DNA of 64,000 nucleotides from Nostocoides jenkinsii Ben 74 (GCF_001046875.1 NZ_HF571038.1:1713427-1777426), one strand, 5' to 3'; counted from the stretch's first letter, positions 46,693 to 56,951 are shown. A program made the numbers and translations. Notes: generated by a model not told the origin, from the sequence alone.

Positions 46693-47070
46693 TCAGCCCT
46701 GCGGGGCGCCGTGGCAGACCGCTTCGATGTTGTTGCCGTCCGGGTCACGCACAAACGCACCGAAGTAGCCGGGGTGGTACTCGGGCCACACCCGCGGGGC
46801 GTGTAGGCTCTCGGCGCCCAGCTCCATCGCCTTGTCATAGAACGCCCGGACCGCCTCGGCGTCGGGCGCCGCGAAGGCGACGTGCATCTCGCGGTTGGGC
46901 TCGGCGCCCGGCCACCGGCTGATCCAAAAGGTCGGTTTGCCCTCGGAGCCGTAGCCGATGGCGACGCCGAAGTCCATCAGGCGGCTGTGCCCGAGCACGC
47001 CCAACACACCGTCATAGAAGCGGCAACTGGCCTCGAAGTCACTGCAGTTGATGCCGAAGTGGTCGATCAT
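46693..47070 (-). CDS. VOC-family protein
   Basis: 125-residue single VOC module: MIDHFGINCSDFEASCRFYD, then WISRWPGAEPNREMHVAFAA and the C-terminal YHPGYFGAFVRDPDGNNIEA. His and Glu residues at metal-ligand positions (H4, H67 region, E at the end) are present. It is convergent with the hydrolase. The likely activity is an isomerase, lyase or dioxygenase of unknown substrate. Confidence 0.87.
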   Translation of the reverse strand: MIDHFGINCSDFEASCRFYDGVLGVLGHSRLMDFGVAIGYGSEGKPTFWISRWPGAEPNREMHVAFAAPDAEAVRAFYDKAMELGAESLHAPRVWPEYHPGYFGAFVRDPDGNNIEAVCHGAPQG

Positions 47071-47148
47071 GGCCGCATCCTGTCACCTAGCACCGACAGG
47101 GTCCGCAGGCGGATCAAGGGGTCGGGCCACTCCGCAGCGCGGATCGGA

Positions 47149-48228
47149 TCAGAAGGGCACCGACGTCCAGCTCAGCACCGGACCCGTGGCGCCGCTATTG
47201 GCCGTCACCAGCAGGAACGAGCGGACATTCTGGTCGCCGTCGACGGTGATGCGCTGCAGCTTGGTGGAGTAGCCATTCACGCCATAGATCGACAGCCACT
47301 TCGACCCGGACTGGAGTGGGTTGTCGACGTTGTACTCGTGGCTGTCACCGTTGAACAGATACACCTGACCGCGGAACTGGTTCGCCTGCGTGATGAGGGT
47401 CTGGACCAGCGGCTTGTAGGCCGTGAGCTTGGCCGGAACCGGAGTGTGGGTCGGGTCGAACATATCGACGTGCAGGACGATGACCACGGCCTTGGCGCCC
47501 GTGTCCTTGGCCTGCTGGAAGGCCGCCGCGATGGTGTGCGTCGCGCTCCCCATCCGCTTGGTCTCCTCGGCTCGCTGGGCCGGCGTGACGTTGTTGCGAC
47601 CGGTCCACACCTCGAGGTCGTCGTTGGCGCCGACGCTGTGCACCACGACATACACAATCCCGTCGCGGGCGAGCCGGACGTTCTCGGGGAAGCCGCTGGA
47701 GGACTGGCTGGAGACCGGCAATGGAGCCTTGCCGAGGGTCCGGCCCGGGGTCGGATACATCACCGAGCGGAGCTTCGCGAGCCGCTCCAGGGGGTTATAG
47801 CTGCCTGACGCCTTCTGGTGGCAGTCGGCCCACTCGTTGTCTCCCGGGGTATAGATCAGCGCGGTGTTGAACCGGTTGAACAGCGTCAGGATCTTGGTCA
47901 TGTAGTAGCTGTCGCACCGGCGGGCCGATGTCTTGATGTCCCCGACGTGGAAGGTCATGACCGGGTTCTGGGCGTTGATCTTGCTGATCCAGGCCGGCAT
48001 CTGCGCGAGCTGGGTCGAGCCATAGGGCATGTCCCCGATGACCGCGAATCGGTATGGCGTGGCCTTTCCGTCCGCCGGCACCGCCCCGAAGGCGGTGCTC
48101 ACCGAGGCGGCGCTCGCCGGGACAGTGCCCGCCGGTGCGACCGAGGGCGCGGGGCTGGCCTGGGCCGGCAGGAAGGTGGCCAACGCGGCGACGGCAGCAG
48201 CGGCGGGGGCGAACGAACGAACACGCAT
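47149..48228 (-). CDS. Secreted calcineurin-like metallophosphoesterase
   Basis: 359 residues with a Sec signal peptide (MRVRSFAPAAAAVAALATFL, cleavage probably after QAS). Metal-binding motifs in order: GDMPYG near 64, HVGDIK near 94, PGDNEW near 127, LHVDMF and the C-terminal NGDSHEY. These fit a two-metal phosphoesterase acting outside the membrane. The substrate is unknown. A Ser/Pro-rich mature N-terminus precedes the domain. Confidence 0.87.
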   Translation of the reverse strand: MRVRSFAPAAAAVAALATFLPAQASPAPSVAPAGTVPASAASVSTAFGAVPADGKATPYRFAVIGDMPYGSTQLAQMPAWISKINAQNPVMTFHVGDIKTSARRCDSYYMTKILTLFNRFNTALIYTPGDNEWADCHQKASGSYNPLERLAKLRSVMYPTPGRTLGKAPLPVSSQSSSGFPENVRLARDGIVYVVVHSVGANDDLEVWTGRNNVTPAQRAEETKRMGSATHTIAAAFQQAKDTGAKAVVIVLHVDMFDPTHTPVPAKLTAYKPLVQTLITQANQFRGQVYLFNGDSHEYNVDNPLQSGSKWLSIYGVNGYSTKLQRITVDGDQNVRSFLLVTANSGATGPVLSWTSVPF

Positions 48229-48298
48229 GAAGGGGCTCCTGGCTCACGGGAATTGGGGCGATTGTGCAACCGCCATCCCGTCCCCGTCCACCATCGAG

Positions 48299-48357
48299 GC
48301 GGTGGGCGGGGTCGGGCGTGGGGCTGGCGTGGGGGCGGGGTCGGGCGTGGGGGCTGC
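48299..48357 (+). repeat. G-rich direct repeat upstream of the phosphoesterase gene
   Basis: Two copies of GCGGGGTCGGGCGTGGGG start at 48306 and 48335 (29-base period). The plus strand has many runs of 3-5 G and could form a G-quadruplex. It lies 70-130 bases upstream of the phosphoesterase start. Confidence 0.55.
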
Positions 48358-48362
48358 GCCGG

Positions 48363-49361
48363 TCACGGCAAGGACGCCACCACGTCCAGAGTTGTCTGCC
48401 GAGCCGTGAGCTCCGGCGCGGGATTTGTCAGCATCAGCTCGTCGGCACCGGCCAGCGCCCGGAAGTCCGCCAGGTAGCTGGCAACTCCGGCGCCGTCGCC
48501 GACCGCCGTGTAGGTCATCATGTGCCGCGCCTGGGCGCCCACCGGCGAGTCCAGAAGCTCGTCGATAGCGGCGTCGTCGAGGCGCGCGGCATACGCCGGG
48601 ACGCGGGCAGCGAGCATCCGCACCCGCGAGCGCAGGACTCGGTCGGCGATCTCCTGCGCGACCACGGCGTCCGGGTCGGCGATGACATTGAGCGCGGCAA
48701 TCGCATACGGCTCGGCCAACTGGGCGGACGGGGTGAACCCGGATCGGTAGGCCTGCATCGCCGGGACGAGCGCGTCCGGCGCGAAGTGGCTGGCGAAGGC
48801 ATACGGGAGGCCGAAGGCGGCGGCGAGCTGCGCGCCATACAAGGAGGAACCGAGGATGTAGAGCGGGACCCGAGTCCCGGCACCCGGGTGGGCCGACACG
48901 GTCGGGATCAGCGACTCCCCCGCGAGATAGCCCTGCAACTCGCGGATGTCGCTCGGGAAGTCGTCGGAGGCGCGCGGGTCGCGCCGAAGGGCACGCAGCG
49001 TGACCTGGTCGGTACCGGGAGCGCGCCCAAGTCCCAGGTCGATGCGACCGGGGTGGAGTTCGGCGAGCGTGCCGAACTGCTCGGCAACGATCAGGGGCGC
49101 GTGATTGGGCAGCATCACGCCGCCGGCGCCGAGCCGGATCGAGGTGGTGTTGGCGGCGACGTGCGCGATCAAGACGGCGGTCGCCGCGGAGGCGATGGTC
49201 GGCATGTTGTGGTGCTCGGCATACCAAATGCGGGTGAAGCGCCCGGTCGCCTCCGCATGCTGGGCGAGGGCAAGACTGTCCCGCAACGCCTCGGCCACCG
49301 GTTGCCCGCGGCGAACCATCGCCAGATCGAGCAGGGATAGTGGTCCCAGGGAGTCGCTCAC
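48363..49361 (-). CDS. LLM-class flavin-dependent oxidoreductase (luciferase-like)
   Basis: 332 residues, TIM-barrel F420/FMN-dependent monooxygenase-like. [12 protein letters not shown] near the N-terminus, [30 protein letters not shown] and [13 protein letters not shown] are the hallmarks of the bacterial group typified by YhbW-like proteins. GTG 49361 is chosen (VSDSLGPLS); GTG 49388 would add nine residues. The substrate is unknown. Confidence 0.87.
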   Translation of the reverse strand: MSDSLGPLSLLDLAMVRRGQPVAEALRDSLALAQHAEATGRFTRIWYAEHHNMPTIASAATAVLIAHVAANTTSIRLGAGGVMLPNHAPLIVAEQFGTLAELHPGRIDLGLGRAPGTDQVTLRALRRDPRASDDFPSDIRELQGYLAGESLIPTVSAHPGAGTRVPLYILGSSLYGAQLAAAFGLPYAFASHFAPDALVPAMQAYRSGFTPSAQLAEPYAIAALNVIADPDAVVAQEIADRVLRSRVRMLAARVPAYAARLDDAAIDELLDSPVGAQARHMMTYTAVGDGAGVASYLADFRALAGADELMLTNPAPELTARQTTLDVVASLP

Positions 49362-49407
49362 TCCCCCACCGTATGCCGCGCCGCTCACCCTCGCGGGGTC
49401 GGGCAGG

Positions 49408-49803
49408 TCAGCGGGAGTTGAGTTCGGCGACCCGCTTGGCCGGCGCGGTCAGGCGGTAGGACGCGTCCATCAGCTCCCCAACCTCGGCCCAGTCAGGCTC
49501 AGCGTGGGTCAGATCGAGCGCGAGCCAACCGTGGGCTCCGACATAGGCGGGGACGTGGATGCGGGGGTCGTCGAGGAGCGCGGCACGCTCCGCCTCCTCG
49601 GGCCGGAAGACCAGAGAGCGGCGCAGCGCCCAACTGTCGTGATCGCCCTTGACGGGCGCGCCGTACTGACAGAAGACCTTGACCGTGAAGAAGGTCGGCG
49701 TTCCGTGGGAGATCTTCTCGTCGGCGCCGGGGAAGGCCAGGGCGAGGTCCCGAACCCGGTGGAGCAGCGGGTCGTCGTCGTGGAAGCGCGCCGGATGGGT
49801 CAC
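49408..49803 (-). CDS. MmcQ/YjbR-family protein
   Basis: 131 residues starting at GTG 49803 ([20 protein letters not shown] in part). [19 protein letters not shown], then [12 protein letters not shown] and [13 protein letters not shown] match the MmcQ/YjbR family with a CyaY-like fold. Function is unknown; DNA binding has been suggested for the family. It is divergent from tdh. Confidence 0.85.
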   Translation of the reverse strand: MTHPARFHDDDPLLHRVRDLALAFPGADEKISHGTPTFFTVKVFCQYGAPVKGDHDSWALRRSLVFRPEEAERAALLDDPRIHVPAYVGAHGWLALDLTHAEPDWAEVGELMDASYRLTAPAKRVAELNSR

Positions 49804-49874
49804 GTGGTCATTGTCGCCGGTCGGCGACGGCCGGCCGCGGCATACGCTGGGCGGGATTGTCGAGGAGGACTGCC

Positions 49875-50921
49875 ATGCGCGCACTGGTGAAGACCACGGC
49901 CGGACCGGGGTTGGAGTTGATCGACGTCCCCGAGCCCCGGTGCGGACCAAGCGACGTCAAGGTCCGCGTCCTGCGCGCCGGGCTGTGCGGCACCGACCTG
50001 CACATCCACGACTGGGACGACTGGGCGGCATCCACGGTGAAGGCTCCGCTGATCGTCGGGCACGAGTTCTTCGGCGAGGTGGTCGAGGTCGGGGAGGACG
50101 TCCCTGCGGACATGGTGGCCGTCGGCGATCGCATCTCCGGCGAGGGGCACTTGGTGTGCGGGCACTGCCGCAATTGCCGCGCCGGCCGAAAACACTTGTG
50201 CATCAACACGATCGGAATCGGCGTTAACCGTGACGGCGCCTTCGCCGACCTGATCGTGCTGCCGGCGAGCAACGCCCACGTGCAGCCGGCGGGATTCGAT
50301 CCTGATCTGGGTGCGATCTTCGACCCCTTCGGCAATGCCACGCACACCGCGTCGCAGTGGCCGATGGTCGGTGAGGATGTGCTGATCACCGGCGCCGGAC
50401 CGATCGGGGTGATGGCGGTCGCGATCGCGCGGCATGTCGGCGCCCGGAATGTCGTGGTCACCGACCTGTCGGACTACCGGCTCGCCCTGGCGCAGGCGGC
50501 GGGTGCGGATCTCGTCGTCAACAGCGGACGCGATCGGGTGCGCGATGCGCAGCGCACGCTCGGGATGAAGGAGGGCTTCGACATTGCCCTCGAAATGTCC
50601 GGGGCACCCGCGGCCGTCGAGGAGATCATCGACAACCTCAACCACGGCGGGCGGGTGGCGCTGCTGGGGCTGCCCAAACGGCCATACGCCGTGGATTGGG
50701 GAAAGGTGATCACGCATATGCTGACGATTCGCGGGATCTATGGCCGGGAGATGTTCGAGACCTGGTACGCGATGGGGGCCATGCTCACCACCTCGACCAC
50801 CCTCGCCGAGCGGATCGCCTCGGTCATCACCCACCGCGTTCCCGCGGCCGACTGGGCGCAGGCGTTCGAGATCGCACGATCGGGCCAATGCGGCAAGGTC
50901 GTCCTCAACTGGGAGGAATAG
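49875..50921 (+). CDS. tdh: L-threonine 3-dehydrogenase
   Basis: 348-residue zinc-dependent MDR enzyme oxidising L-threonine to 2-amino-3-oxobutanoate with NAD. Catalytic zinc: C in GLCGTD and GHEFFGE; structural zinc: four Cys in [16 protein letters not shown]. The NAD fold has [23 protein letters not shown] is a Tdh-specific stretch. GAGGAGG lies 6 bases before ATG 49875. It is followed after 3 bases by kbl, the partner enzyme. Confidence 0.95.
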   Translation: MRALVKTTAGPGLELIDVPEPRCGPSDVKVRVLRAGLCGTDLHIHDWDDWAASTVKAPLIVGHEFFGEVVEVGEDVPADMVAVGDRISGEGHLVCGHCRNCRAGRKHLCINTIGIGVNRDGAFADLIVLPASNAHVQPAGFDPDLGAIFDPFGNATHTASQWPMVGEDVLITGAGPIGVMAVAIARHVGARNVVVTDLSDYRLALAQAAGADLVVNSGRDRVRDAQRTLGMKEGFDIALEMSGAPAAVEEIIDNLNHGGRVALLGLPKRPYAVDWGKVITHMLTIRGIYGREMFETWYAMGAMLTTSTTLAERIASVITHRVPAADWAQAFEIARSGQCGKVVLNWEE

Positions 50922-50924
50922 TCC

Positions 50925-52160
50925 ATGTATGCCGAGATCAAAGACGAGTTGGCGGCCACGCTGACCGAGATTCGCGACGCGGGGTTGTGGAAGGACGAGC
51001 GGCGCCTGACGACGGCCCAGTCGGCGCACATTGCGACGTCCTCGGGAGACGCACTGAACTTCTGCGCCAACAACTACCTGGGGCTCGCCGACCATCCCGA
51101 GGTGGTGGCCGCCGCCCGAGATTCCCTGCAGGAGTGGGGATTCGGTATGGCGAGTGTCCGCTTCATCTGTGGCACCCAGGCCCAGCACGCGGCCCTGGAA
51201 GCGGAGCTGTCGCGCTTCCTCGGGACCGAGGACACGATCTTGTATTCGTCGTGCTTCGACGCCAATGGCGGGGTCTTCGAAGTTCTCTTCGGCGAGGGCG
51301 ACGCGATCATCTCGGATGAGTTGAATCACGCGTCCTTGATCGACGGGATTCGGCTGTGCAAAGCGGCTCGCTTTCGCTATCGGAATGCCGACATGGCCGA
51401 CCTGCGTGCGCAGCTGGTGGCGGCTGCCGCGGCCGGGGCGCGCCGGGTCGTAGTCGTCACCGACGGGGTGTTCTCGATGGATGGCTCGTACGCTCCGCTG
51501 CCGCAGATCTGCGATCTGGCCGAGGAGTTCGGCGCGCTGGTGATGGTGGACGACTCGCATGCGGTCGGGTTCATCGGGCCGACCGGCGCCGGAACGCCGG
51601 AGCTGTTCGGCGTTCGGGACCGCGTCGACATCGTCGGTGGGACGCTGGGCAAGGCGCTGGGCGGGGCGTCGGGCGGCTATATCGCCAGCCACCGCGAGGT
51701 GGTGTCGCTCCTGCGGCAGCGCTCGCGGCCGTATTTGTTCTCCAACGCAGTGGCGCCGAGCGTGGTGGCCGGGTCGCGCACCGCATTGCGGCTCGCGCAC
51801 GATTCCAGCGAAGGCCGGGAGCGGCTGCGGGCCAACGCCTCGTTATTCCGTTCGTTGATGTCGGACGCCGGGTTCGAGCTGCTTCCGGGCGAGCACCCGA
51901 TCGTGCCGGTGATGTTCCGCGGCGACGACGGCGCTCGATTGGCCAGTCAGATCGCCGACGCGATGCTTGCCGAGGGGGTTTATGTGATCGCGTTCTCGTA
52001 TCCGGTGGTGCCCAAGGGCGCCGCGCGGATCCGGGTGCAACTGTCTGCCGCGCACAGCGAGGCCGACATTCGCGCGTGCGTGACCGCCTTCGTGGCTGGC
52101 CGTGACTCGGTGGTTGGGCATGACTCGGTGGTTAGCTCGGAATCGGGAGCGTCCGCGTGA
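50925..52160 (+). CDS. kbl: Glycine C-acetyltransferase (2-amino-3-ketobutyrate CoA ligase)
   Basis: 411-residue PLP enzyme cleaving 2-amino-3-oxobutanoate with CoA to glycine and acetyl-Co[47 protein letters not shown] and the Lys motif [15 protein letters not shown] are as expected. The last 20 residues ([16 protein letters not shown]) are beyond the family end and come from an 18-nt direct repeat. With tdh it completes threonine breakdown to glycine. Confidence 0.95.
   Translation: MYAEIKDELAATLTEIRDAGLWKDERRLTTAQSAHIATSSGDALNFCANNYLGLADHPEVVAAARDSLQEWGFGMASVRFICGTQAQHAALEAELSRFLGTEDTILYSSCFDANGGVFEVLFGEGDAIISDELNHASLIDGIRLCKAARFRYRNADMADLRAQLVAAAAAGARRVVVVTDGVFSMDGSYAPLPQICDLAEEFGALVMVDDSHAVGFIGPTGAGTPELFGVRDRVDIVGGTLGKALGGASGGYIASHREVVSLLRQRSRPYLFSNAVAPSVVAGSRTALRLAHDSSEGRERLRANASLFRSLMSDAGFELLPGEHPIVPVMFRGDDGARLASQIADAMLAEGVYVIAFSYPVVPKGAARIRVQLSAAHSEADIRACVTAFVAGRDSVVGHDSVVSSESGASA
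52104..52133 (+). repeat. 18-nt-period direct repeat at the kbl 3' end
   Basis: GACTCGGTGGTT occurs at 52104-52115 and 52122-52133, in frame, encoding [10 protein letters not shown]. It extends the C-terminus of Kbl beyond the usual end. Confidence 0.8.
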
Positions 52161-53101
52161 TCCCGTGGATCGGGGCTCGGGCGGGGGCCGCGCGGTGGAC
52201 AATCAACGACATCGCGGACCAGAGTGGCCGCGTAGTGGTCATCACCGGCGCCAACTCCGGGATTGGGCTGCAGGCGGCAACGGCGTTGTGCGCCAAGGGC
52301 GCTCACGTGATCTTCGCCTGCCGGACGGTCGCGAAGGCGGACGCTGCCCGGGCCTCGCTGCCCGGCAGTCACGAGACGCGGGAACTGGATCTGTCGGACC
52401 TCGACTCGGTTCGGCGCTTTGCTGGCGAGATGGCCGGAGTCAACCTCGACGTCTTGATCAACAACGCCGGAATCATGGCCGTGCCCCAGGCGCGCTCGGC
52501 GCAGGGCTACGAGCTGCAATTCGCCACCAATGTGCTCGGCCATTTCCTGCTCACCGGGTTGCTGCTCGGGCAGATTCAGGACCGCGTCGTCACGCTGTCC
52601 TCGCAGATGCATCGGGTAGGGCGGCTGGACCTGGCCGACCTCGGTGGTGAGAAGCGCCCCTATCGGGCGTGGGCGGCATACAGCCAAAGCAAGCTGGCGA
52701 ACTTGATGCTCGCCCTGGAACTTCAGCGCCGCCTCGACGCCGCCGGCTCGCCGGTGATCTCGGTGGCGGCCCACCCGGGCTACGCCGCGACGAACCTCCA
52801 ATCCGGCGGCGGGCCGCTGCAGAGCCTCGTCATGGGGCTCGGCAACCGCCTCCCCTTCTTCGCCCAGTCGGCCGAGATGGGAGCGCTACCCACGCTGTAT
52901 GCCGCGACCGTCCCCGACCTCCCGGGCGGAAGCTATGTCGGGCCAGACTGGCCCGGGGAGATGCGCGGCCACCCCACCCTGGTGGGGACCTCGGCCGCCG
53001 CGCAGGATCGGCCACAAGCCCGAGAGCTGTGGGCTCGCTGCGAGCAGCTGTGCGGCCACGTCATCGACGTGGCGGAGATCGCGGCGACGCATCCGGCCTG
53101 A
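52157..53101 (+). CDS. Short-chain dehydrogenase/reductase (retinol dehydrogenase-like)
   Basis: 314 residues. Cofactor motif TGANSGIG near 30-37, [22 protein letters not shown] near 95-103, catalytic Ser in LSSQMHR and YSQSK near 175-179. The C-terminal half has [10 protein letters not shown], typical of the RDH/WW-domain oxidoreductase-like group. GTG 52157 overlaps the kbl stop (GTGA), so it is co-translated with threonine degradation genes, but a role there is not obvious. Confidence 0.9.
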   Translation: MIPWIGARAGAARWTINDIADQSGRVVVITGANSGIGLQAATALCAKGAHVIFACRTVAKADAARASLPGSHETRELDLSDLDSVRRFAGEMAGVNLDVLINNAGIMAVPQARSAQGYELQFATNVLGHFLLTGLLLGQIQDRVVTLSSQMHRVGRLDLADLGGEKRPYRAWAAYSQSKLANLMLALELQRRLDAAGSPVISVAAHPGYAATNLQSGGGPLQSLVMGLGNRLPFFAQSAEMGALPTLYAATVPDLPGGSYVGPDWPGEMRGHPTLVGTSAAAQDRPQARELWARCEQLCGHVIDVAEIAATHPA

Positions 53102-53140
53102 TCAGGGCGTCGAGGATGGCGGCTCCGGGTATGGCCGTGC

Positions 53141-53171
53141 GGGGCCGGTCGTCGCGATGACGACCGGCCCC
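53141..53171. terminator. Bidirectional terminator between SDR and nrdJ
   Basis: GGGGCCGGTCGTC (53141-53153) pairs perfectly with 53159-53171 around GCGAT. It separates two convergent genes. Confidence 0.8.
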
Positions 53172-53195
53172 GCCTCAGCGCCTGGCGCTCCTGCC

Positions 53196-56132
53196 TCAGC
53201 TGCAGCCGGAGGTGCTGCCGCAGCCTTCGCAGACGTAGCACGAGCCGGCGGGGCGCATCTTGGTGCCGCAGGTCATGCACATCGGGGCGTCGGCGGCCTT
53301 GCGGTCGCCGAACATCGCCAGCAAGTCGGCGCTGGAGTGGATCTCCGCGGACACCTTGCGAGCGGAGGCCGCACCGGCACCGGAGTGCACGGACGTGGCG
53401 TCGATCTCCTTGTCGCCTGAAGGCGCGTCGCCGCTCACGCTCTGGCGCGGCTCCGCCGCCTTCTTGGGCGCCTGGGCGCCGAGGCCTTGGGCCAGCGATT
53501 CCAACTCGTCCTCGTCGTCGGCGTCGTCCTCGACGGGCTCGTAGGAACCGGTCTCCAAGTGACGGGCCCTCTCCTCCGCGGTGTAGATGCCGTAGTAGGA
53601 CCGGGTCTCGAAGTCGAGGTGGTCCAAGGCTAGGCGTCGGAAGACGTAGTCCATCAGGGACTGGCCCATCCGCACGTCCGGGTCATCCGTCATACCGGCC
53701 GGCTCGAAGCGCATGTTGGTGAACTTCTCGACCCACGTCTCGAGGGGAACGCCATACTGCAGCGCCACCGAGATCGCGATGGAGAAGGCGTCCATGACGC
53801 CCGCGAGGGTGGAGCCCTGCTTGCCGAACTTGAGGAACACCTCACCGAGGCGACCGTCGTCGTAGGTGGACGCGGTCATGTAACCCTCGGCGCCGCCGAT
53901 GGCGAACGAGGTGGTGCGGCTGCTGCGGCGCTTCGGCAGGCGCTCGCGGACCGGGCGGTACTCGATAACTTTCTCGGCCGCGGGGGCTGCCGCACTCTCG
54001 GCCGCCTTGGCGTCCTTGGCACCGGAACCGGCGTCGGAGAGCGGCTGGCCGACCTTGCAGTTGTCGCGGTAGACCGCCAGCGCCTTCAGGCCCTGCTTCC
54101 AGCCCTGGACGTAGACCTCCTCGATGTCCTCGACGGTCGCCGTCTCGGGCAGGTTGACCGTCTTGGAGATCGCGCCGGACAGGAACGGCTGGGTGGCCGC
54201 CATCATCCGCACGTGACCCATCGGTGAGATCGCCCGGGCACCCATCGCGGTGTCGAAGACCTCGTAGTGCTCGACCTTCAGGCCCGGAGCGTCGATGACG
54301 TGGCCCTTGTCGGCGATGTACTCGACGATCGCCTCAATCGTCTCCTGCGCGTAGCCAAGCTTCTTCAGTGCGCGGGGGATGGTGAGGTTGACGATCTGCA
54401 TGGACCCGCCACCGACAAGCTTCTTGAACTTCACCAGCGAGAAGTCGGGCTCGATGCCAGTGGTGTCGCAGTCCATCATGAAGCCGATGGTCCCGGTGGG
54501 GGCGAGCACCGACGCCTGGGCGTTGCGGTAGCCGTTCTTCTCACCGAGCTGGATGACGGCGTCCCACGCCCTGGTGGCCGCGCGGTGGATGTCCTGGTCC
54601 ATCGCGTGCTTGGTGCGCACCGCGTCGTTGGCCGCCTGGTGCTTGCGCATCACCCGCTTGTGGGCGTCGGCGTTGCGGGCGTAGCCCGCGTAGGGACCCA
54701 CCACGCCGGCGAGCTCCGCACTGCGCTTGTAGGCCGCGCCGGTCAGCAGGGACGTGATGCTCGCCGCAAGCGCCCGGCCACCCTCGCTGTCATACCCATG
54801 GCCCGTGGCCATCAGCAGCGCGCCGAGGTTGGCGTAACCGATGCCGAGCTGGCGGTAGTCGACCGTCGTCTTGCCGATCGGCTCGGTCGGGAAGTCGGCG
54901 AAGCAGATGGAGATGTCCATCGCCGTGATGACGAGCTCGACGACCTTCTGGAAGGTCGCGACGTCAAAGGTGTCGTCGTCGCGCAGGAACTTCAGGAGGT
55001 TGAGCGAGGCGAGGTTGCACGAAGAGTTGTCGAGCGACATGTACTCGGAGCAGGGGTTCGACGCCGTGATGCGACCCGTCTCGGGGTTGGTGTGCCAGGC
55101 GTTGATCGTGTCGTCGTACTGGATGCCAGGGTCGGCGCACTCCCAGGCCGCCTCGGAGATCTTGCGCATCAGGTCGCGGGCATCGACTTCCTCGATGACC
55201 GAGCCGTCCTTGCGCGAGGTGAGGCCGAACGAGGAGCCGTCCTCGACGGCGCGCATGAACTGGTCGGTGACCCGGACGGAGTTGTTGGCGTTCTGGTATT
55301 GAACGGAGACGATGTCCTTGCCGCCGAGATCCATGTCGAAGCCGGCGTCGCGCAGGGCGCGAATCTTGTCTTCCTCGCGCGCCTTGGTCTCGATGAACTC
55401 GTAGATGTCGGGGTGGTCGACGTCGAGGACGACCATCTTGGCGGCACGGCGGGTCGCGCCGCCGGACTTGATGGTGCCCGCGGACGCGTCGGCGCCACGC
55501 ATGAAGGAGACAGGCCCGGACGCGGTTCCGCCGGACGACAGGAGCTCCTTGCTGGAGCGGATGCGCGAGAGGTTCAGGCCGGCACCGGAACCGCCCTTGA
55601 AGATGAAGCCCTCTTCCTTGTACCAGTTGAGGATCGAGTCCATGGAGTCGTCGACGGACAGGATGAAGCAGGCGCTAACCTGCTGCGGGCTCGGCGTGCC
55701 CACGTTGAACCAGACCGGGGAGTTGAAGCTGAAGACTTGGTGCAACAGGGCGTAGGTCAACTCGTGCTCGAAGACCTCGGCGTCGCCCGGGGAGGCGAAG
55801 TAGCCGAAGTCCTTGCCGGCCTTGACGTAGGTCAGGACCACGCGGTCGATGAGCTGCTTGAGGCTGCGCTCGCGCTCGGGAGTGCCGAGAGCTCCGCGGA
55901 AGTACTTCGTGGTGACGATGGTGCTCGCGTTGACGGACCAGAACTCCGGAAACTCCACCCGCTTCTGGTCGAAGATCTGCTCCCCGGTCTTCCAGTTGGT
56001 CTGGTTGACGTCGCGCAACTCCCAGGTCACCTCGTCATACGGGTGCACTCCGGGAGTGGTGTAGATGCGCTCGATCGTCAGGCCCTTGGCCTTGCCCGCG
56101 CGGGCGGATCCGGAGCGTGCGGTCTCGGTCAT
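53196..56132 (-). CDS. nrdJ: Adenosylcobalamin-dependent (class II) ribonucleotide reductase
   Basis: 978 residues reducing ribonucleotides with a B12-derived radical, with or without oxygen. VSACFILSVDDSMDSIL near 152-168 holds the first active-site Cys; NPCSEYMSLDNSSCNLASLN (exactly 20) and ASVLAPTGTIGFMMDCDTTG follow. The C-terminal CMTCGTKM and CYVCEGCGSTSGC pairs serve redox relay and zinc. It is encoded behind nrdR and should be under NrdR control. No B12 riboswitch was recognised in the 123-bp leader, which contains a terminator-like hairpin. Start ATG 56132. Confidence 0.96.
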   Translation of the reverse strand: MTETARSGSARAGKAKGLTIERIYTTPGVHPYDEVTWELRDVNQTNWKTGEQIFDQKRVEFPEFWSVNASTIVTTKYFRGALGTPERERSLKQLIDRVVLTYVKAGKDFGYFASPGDAEVFEHELTYALLHQVFSFNSPVWFNVGTPSPQQVSACFILSVDDSMDSILNWYKEEGFIFKGGSGAGLNLSRIRSSKELLSSGGTASGPVSFMRGADASAGTIKSGGATRRAAKMVVLDVDHPDIYEFIETKAREEDKIRALRDAGFDMDLGGKDIVSVQYQNANNSVRVTDQFMRAVEDGSSFGLTSRKDGSVIEEVDARDLMRKISEAAWECADPGIQYDDTINAWHTNPETGRITASNPCSEYMSLDNSSCNLASLNLLKFLRDDDTFDVATFQKVVELVITAMDISICFADFPTEPIGKTTVDYRQLGIGYANLGALLMATGHGYDSEGGRALAASITSLLTGAAYKRSAELAGVVGPYAGYARNADAHKRVMRKHQAANDAVRTKHAMDQDIHRAATRAWDAVIQLGEKNGYRNAQASVLAPTGTIGFMMDCDTTGIEPDFSLVKFKKLVGGGSMQIVNLTIPRALKKLGYAQETIEAIVEYIADKGHVIDAPGLKVEHYEVFDTAMGARAISPMGHVRMMAATQPFLSGAISKTVNLPETATVEDIEEVYVQGWKQGLKALAVYRDNCKVGQPLSDAGSGAKDAKAAESAAAPAAEKVIEYRPVRERLPKRRSSRTTSFAIGGAEGYMTASTYDDGRLGEVFLKFGKQGSTLAGVMDAFSIAISVALQYGVPLETWVEKFTNMRFEPAGMTDDPDVRMGQSLMDYVFRRLALDHLDFETRSYYGIYTAEERARHLETGSYEPVEDDADDEDELESLAQGLGAQAPKKAAEPRQSVSGDAPSGDKEIDATSVHSGAGAASARKVSAEIHSSADLLAMFGDRKAADAPMCMTCGTKMRPAGSCYVCEGCGSTSGCS

Positions 56133-56216
56133 CTCGTGATGCCTTCCATTGACGAGTGTCGCGGCTGACGGGCGTCGAGGCGACAGGGTTGAGCGGTGTT
56201 GTCTTGCGGATGTTCA

Positions 56217-56251
56217 CCGGGTGTCGACCAGCCGACGCGGCCGACACCCGG
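56217..56251. terminator. Hairpin between nrdR and nrdJ
   Basis: CCGGGTGTCG (56217-56226) pairs perfectly with CGACACCCGG (56242-56251) across 15 bases, just after the nrdR stop. It may partially terminate nrdR transcription or protect the nrdJ message. Confidence 0.55.
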
Positions 56252-56255
56252 GAGT

Positions 56256-56747
56256 TCAGGCGTCCCGATGGGGGACGGTCTCTTTGACCGGAGCGGCGGC
56301 GTCGCGCTCGGCGCGAAGCAAGGTGATGGCGGCCTCGAAGTCCTCGAGAGACTCAAAGCCTTGGTAGACGCTGGCGAATCGGAGGTAAGCGACCTCGTCG
56401 AGCTCGCGCAACGGGCCAAGGATGGCCATCCCGACCTCGTGCGCGTCGACCTCGGCGCTGCCTTGGCTGCGGATGGACTCCTCCACCCGCTGAACCAAGA
56501 GCGCGAGATCGTCCTCGGTCACCGGCCGGCCTTGACAGGCCTTGCGGACACCGACGAGGACCTTGCTGCGGCTGAACGGCTCGCTGACCCCAGATCGCTT
56601 GAGGATCGTCAGGCTCGCCGTCTCGATCGTGGTGAAGCGTCGGCTGCATTCGGGGCACTGCCGGCGACGACGGATCTGGGAGCCGTCGTCCCCCGTGCGG
56701 GAGTCGATGACCCGGGAGTCGGTGTGCCTGCAGAACGGGCAGTGCAT
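56256..56747 (-). CDS. nrdR: Transcriptional repressor NrdR
   Basis: 163 residues. N-terminal zinc ribbon with CPFC near 3-6 and CPECSRRF near 31-38, then an ATP-cone (about 48-138; [18 protein letters not shown]). It senses ATP/dATP and represses ribonucleotide reductase genes. It is upstream of nrdJ on the same strand, and NrdR-box-like repeats lie at 56825-56868, so it is probably autoregulated. Confidence 0.96.
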   Translation of the reverse strand: MHCPFCRHTDSRVIDSRTGDDGSQIRRRRQCPECSRRFTTIETASLTILKRSGVSEPFSRSKVLVGVRKACQGRPVTEDDLALLVQRVEESIRSQGSAEVDAHEVGMAILGPLRELDEVAYLRFASVYQGFESLEDFEAAITLLRAERDAAAPVKETVPHRDA

Positions 56748-56779
56748 GACCGACTCCTTCGACCGGTTGGGGACCAGGG

Positions 56780-56827
56780 GTGCACAACATGGGGAAAAGC
56801 TGTGGGCAATTCCGGCCAGTTGTGCAC
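56780..56827. other. Inverted repeat in the nrdR leader
   Basis: GTGCACAAC (56780-56788) and GTTGTGCAC (56819-56827) are perfect 9-bp arms 30 bases apart. The right arm touches the first NrdR box. It could be a leader hairpin. Confidence 0.4.
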
Positions 56828-56868
56828 TAGATGTGGATGAACTACATCTATGTAACCACTAGATGTAG
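56825..56868. promoter_or_regulatory. Cluster of three NrdR-box-like elements
   Basis: CACTAGATGTGG (56825-56836), ACTACATCTATG (56841-56852, opposite orientation) and CACTAGATGTAG (56857-56868) share the CTACATCTAGTG core of actinobacterial NrdR boxes. Boxes one and three are 32 bp apart, close to three helical turns. About 80-120 bases upstream of nrdR. Confidence 0.8.
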
Positions 56869-56951
56869 GAATCTAATCCCTTGATCACCCGAGCGCAACC
56901 CTCGCTGCCCGGCGTGTCTTGCGGCAATCTGCAGCGCCGCTGTGGCACCGC

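Noticed and set aside
56133..56255. Cobalamin riboswitch before nrdJ
   Set aside because: The gap is only 123 bp, lacks a recognisable B12-box, and lies within an nrdR-nrdJ operon; NrdR boxes upstream of nrdR explain control.
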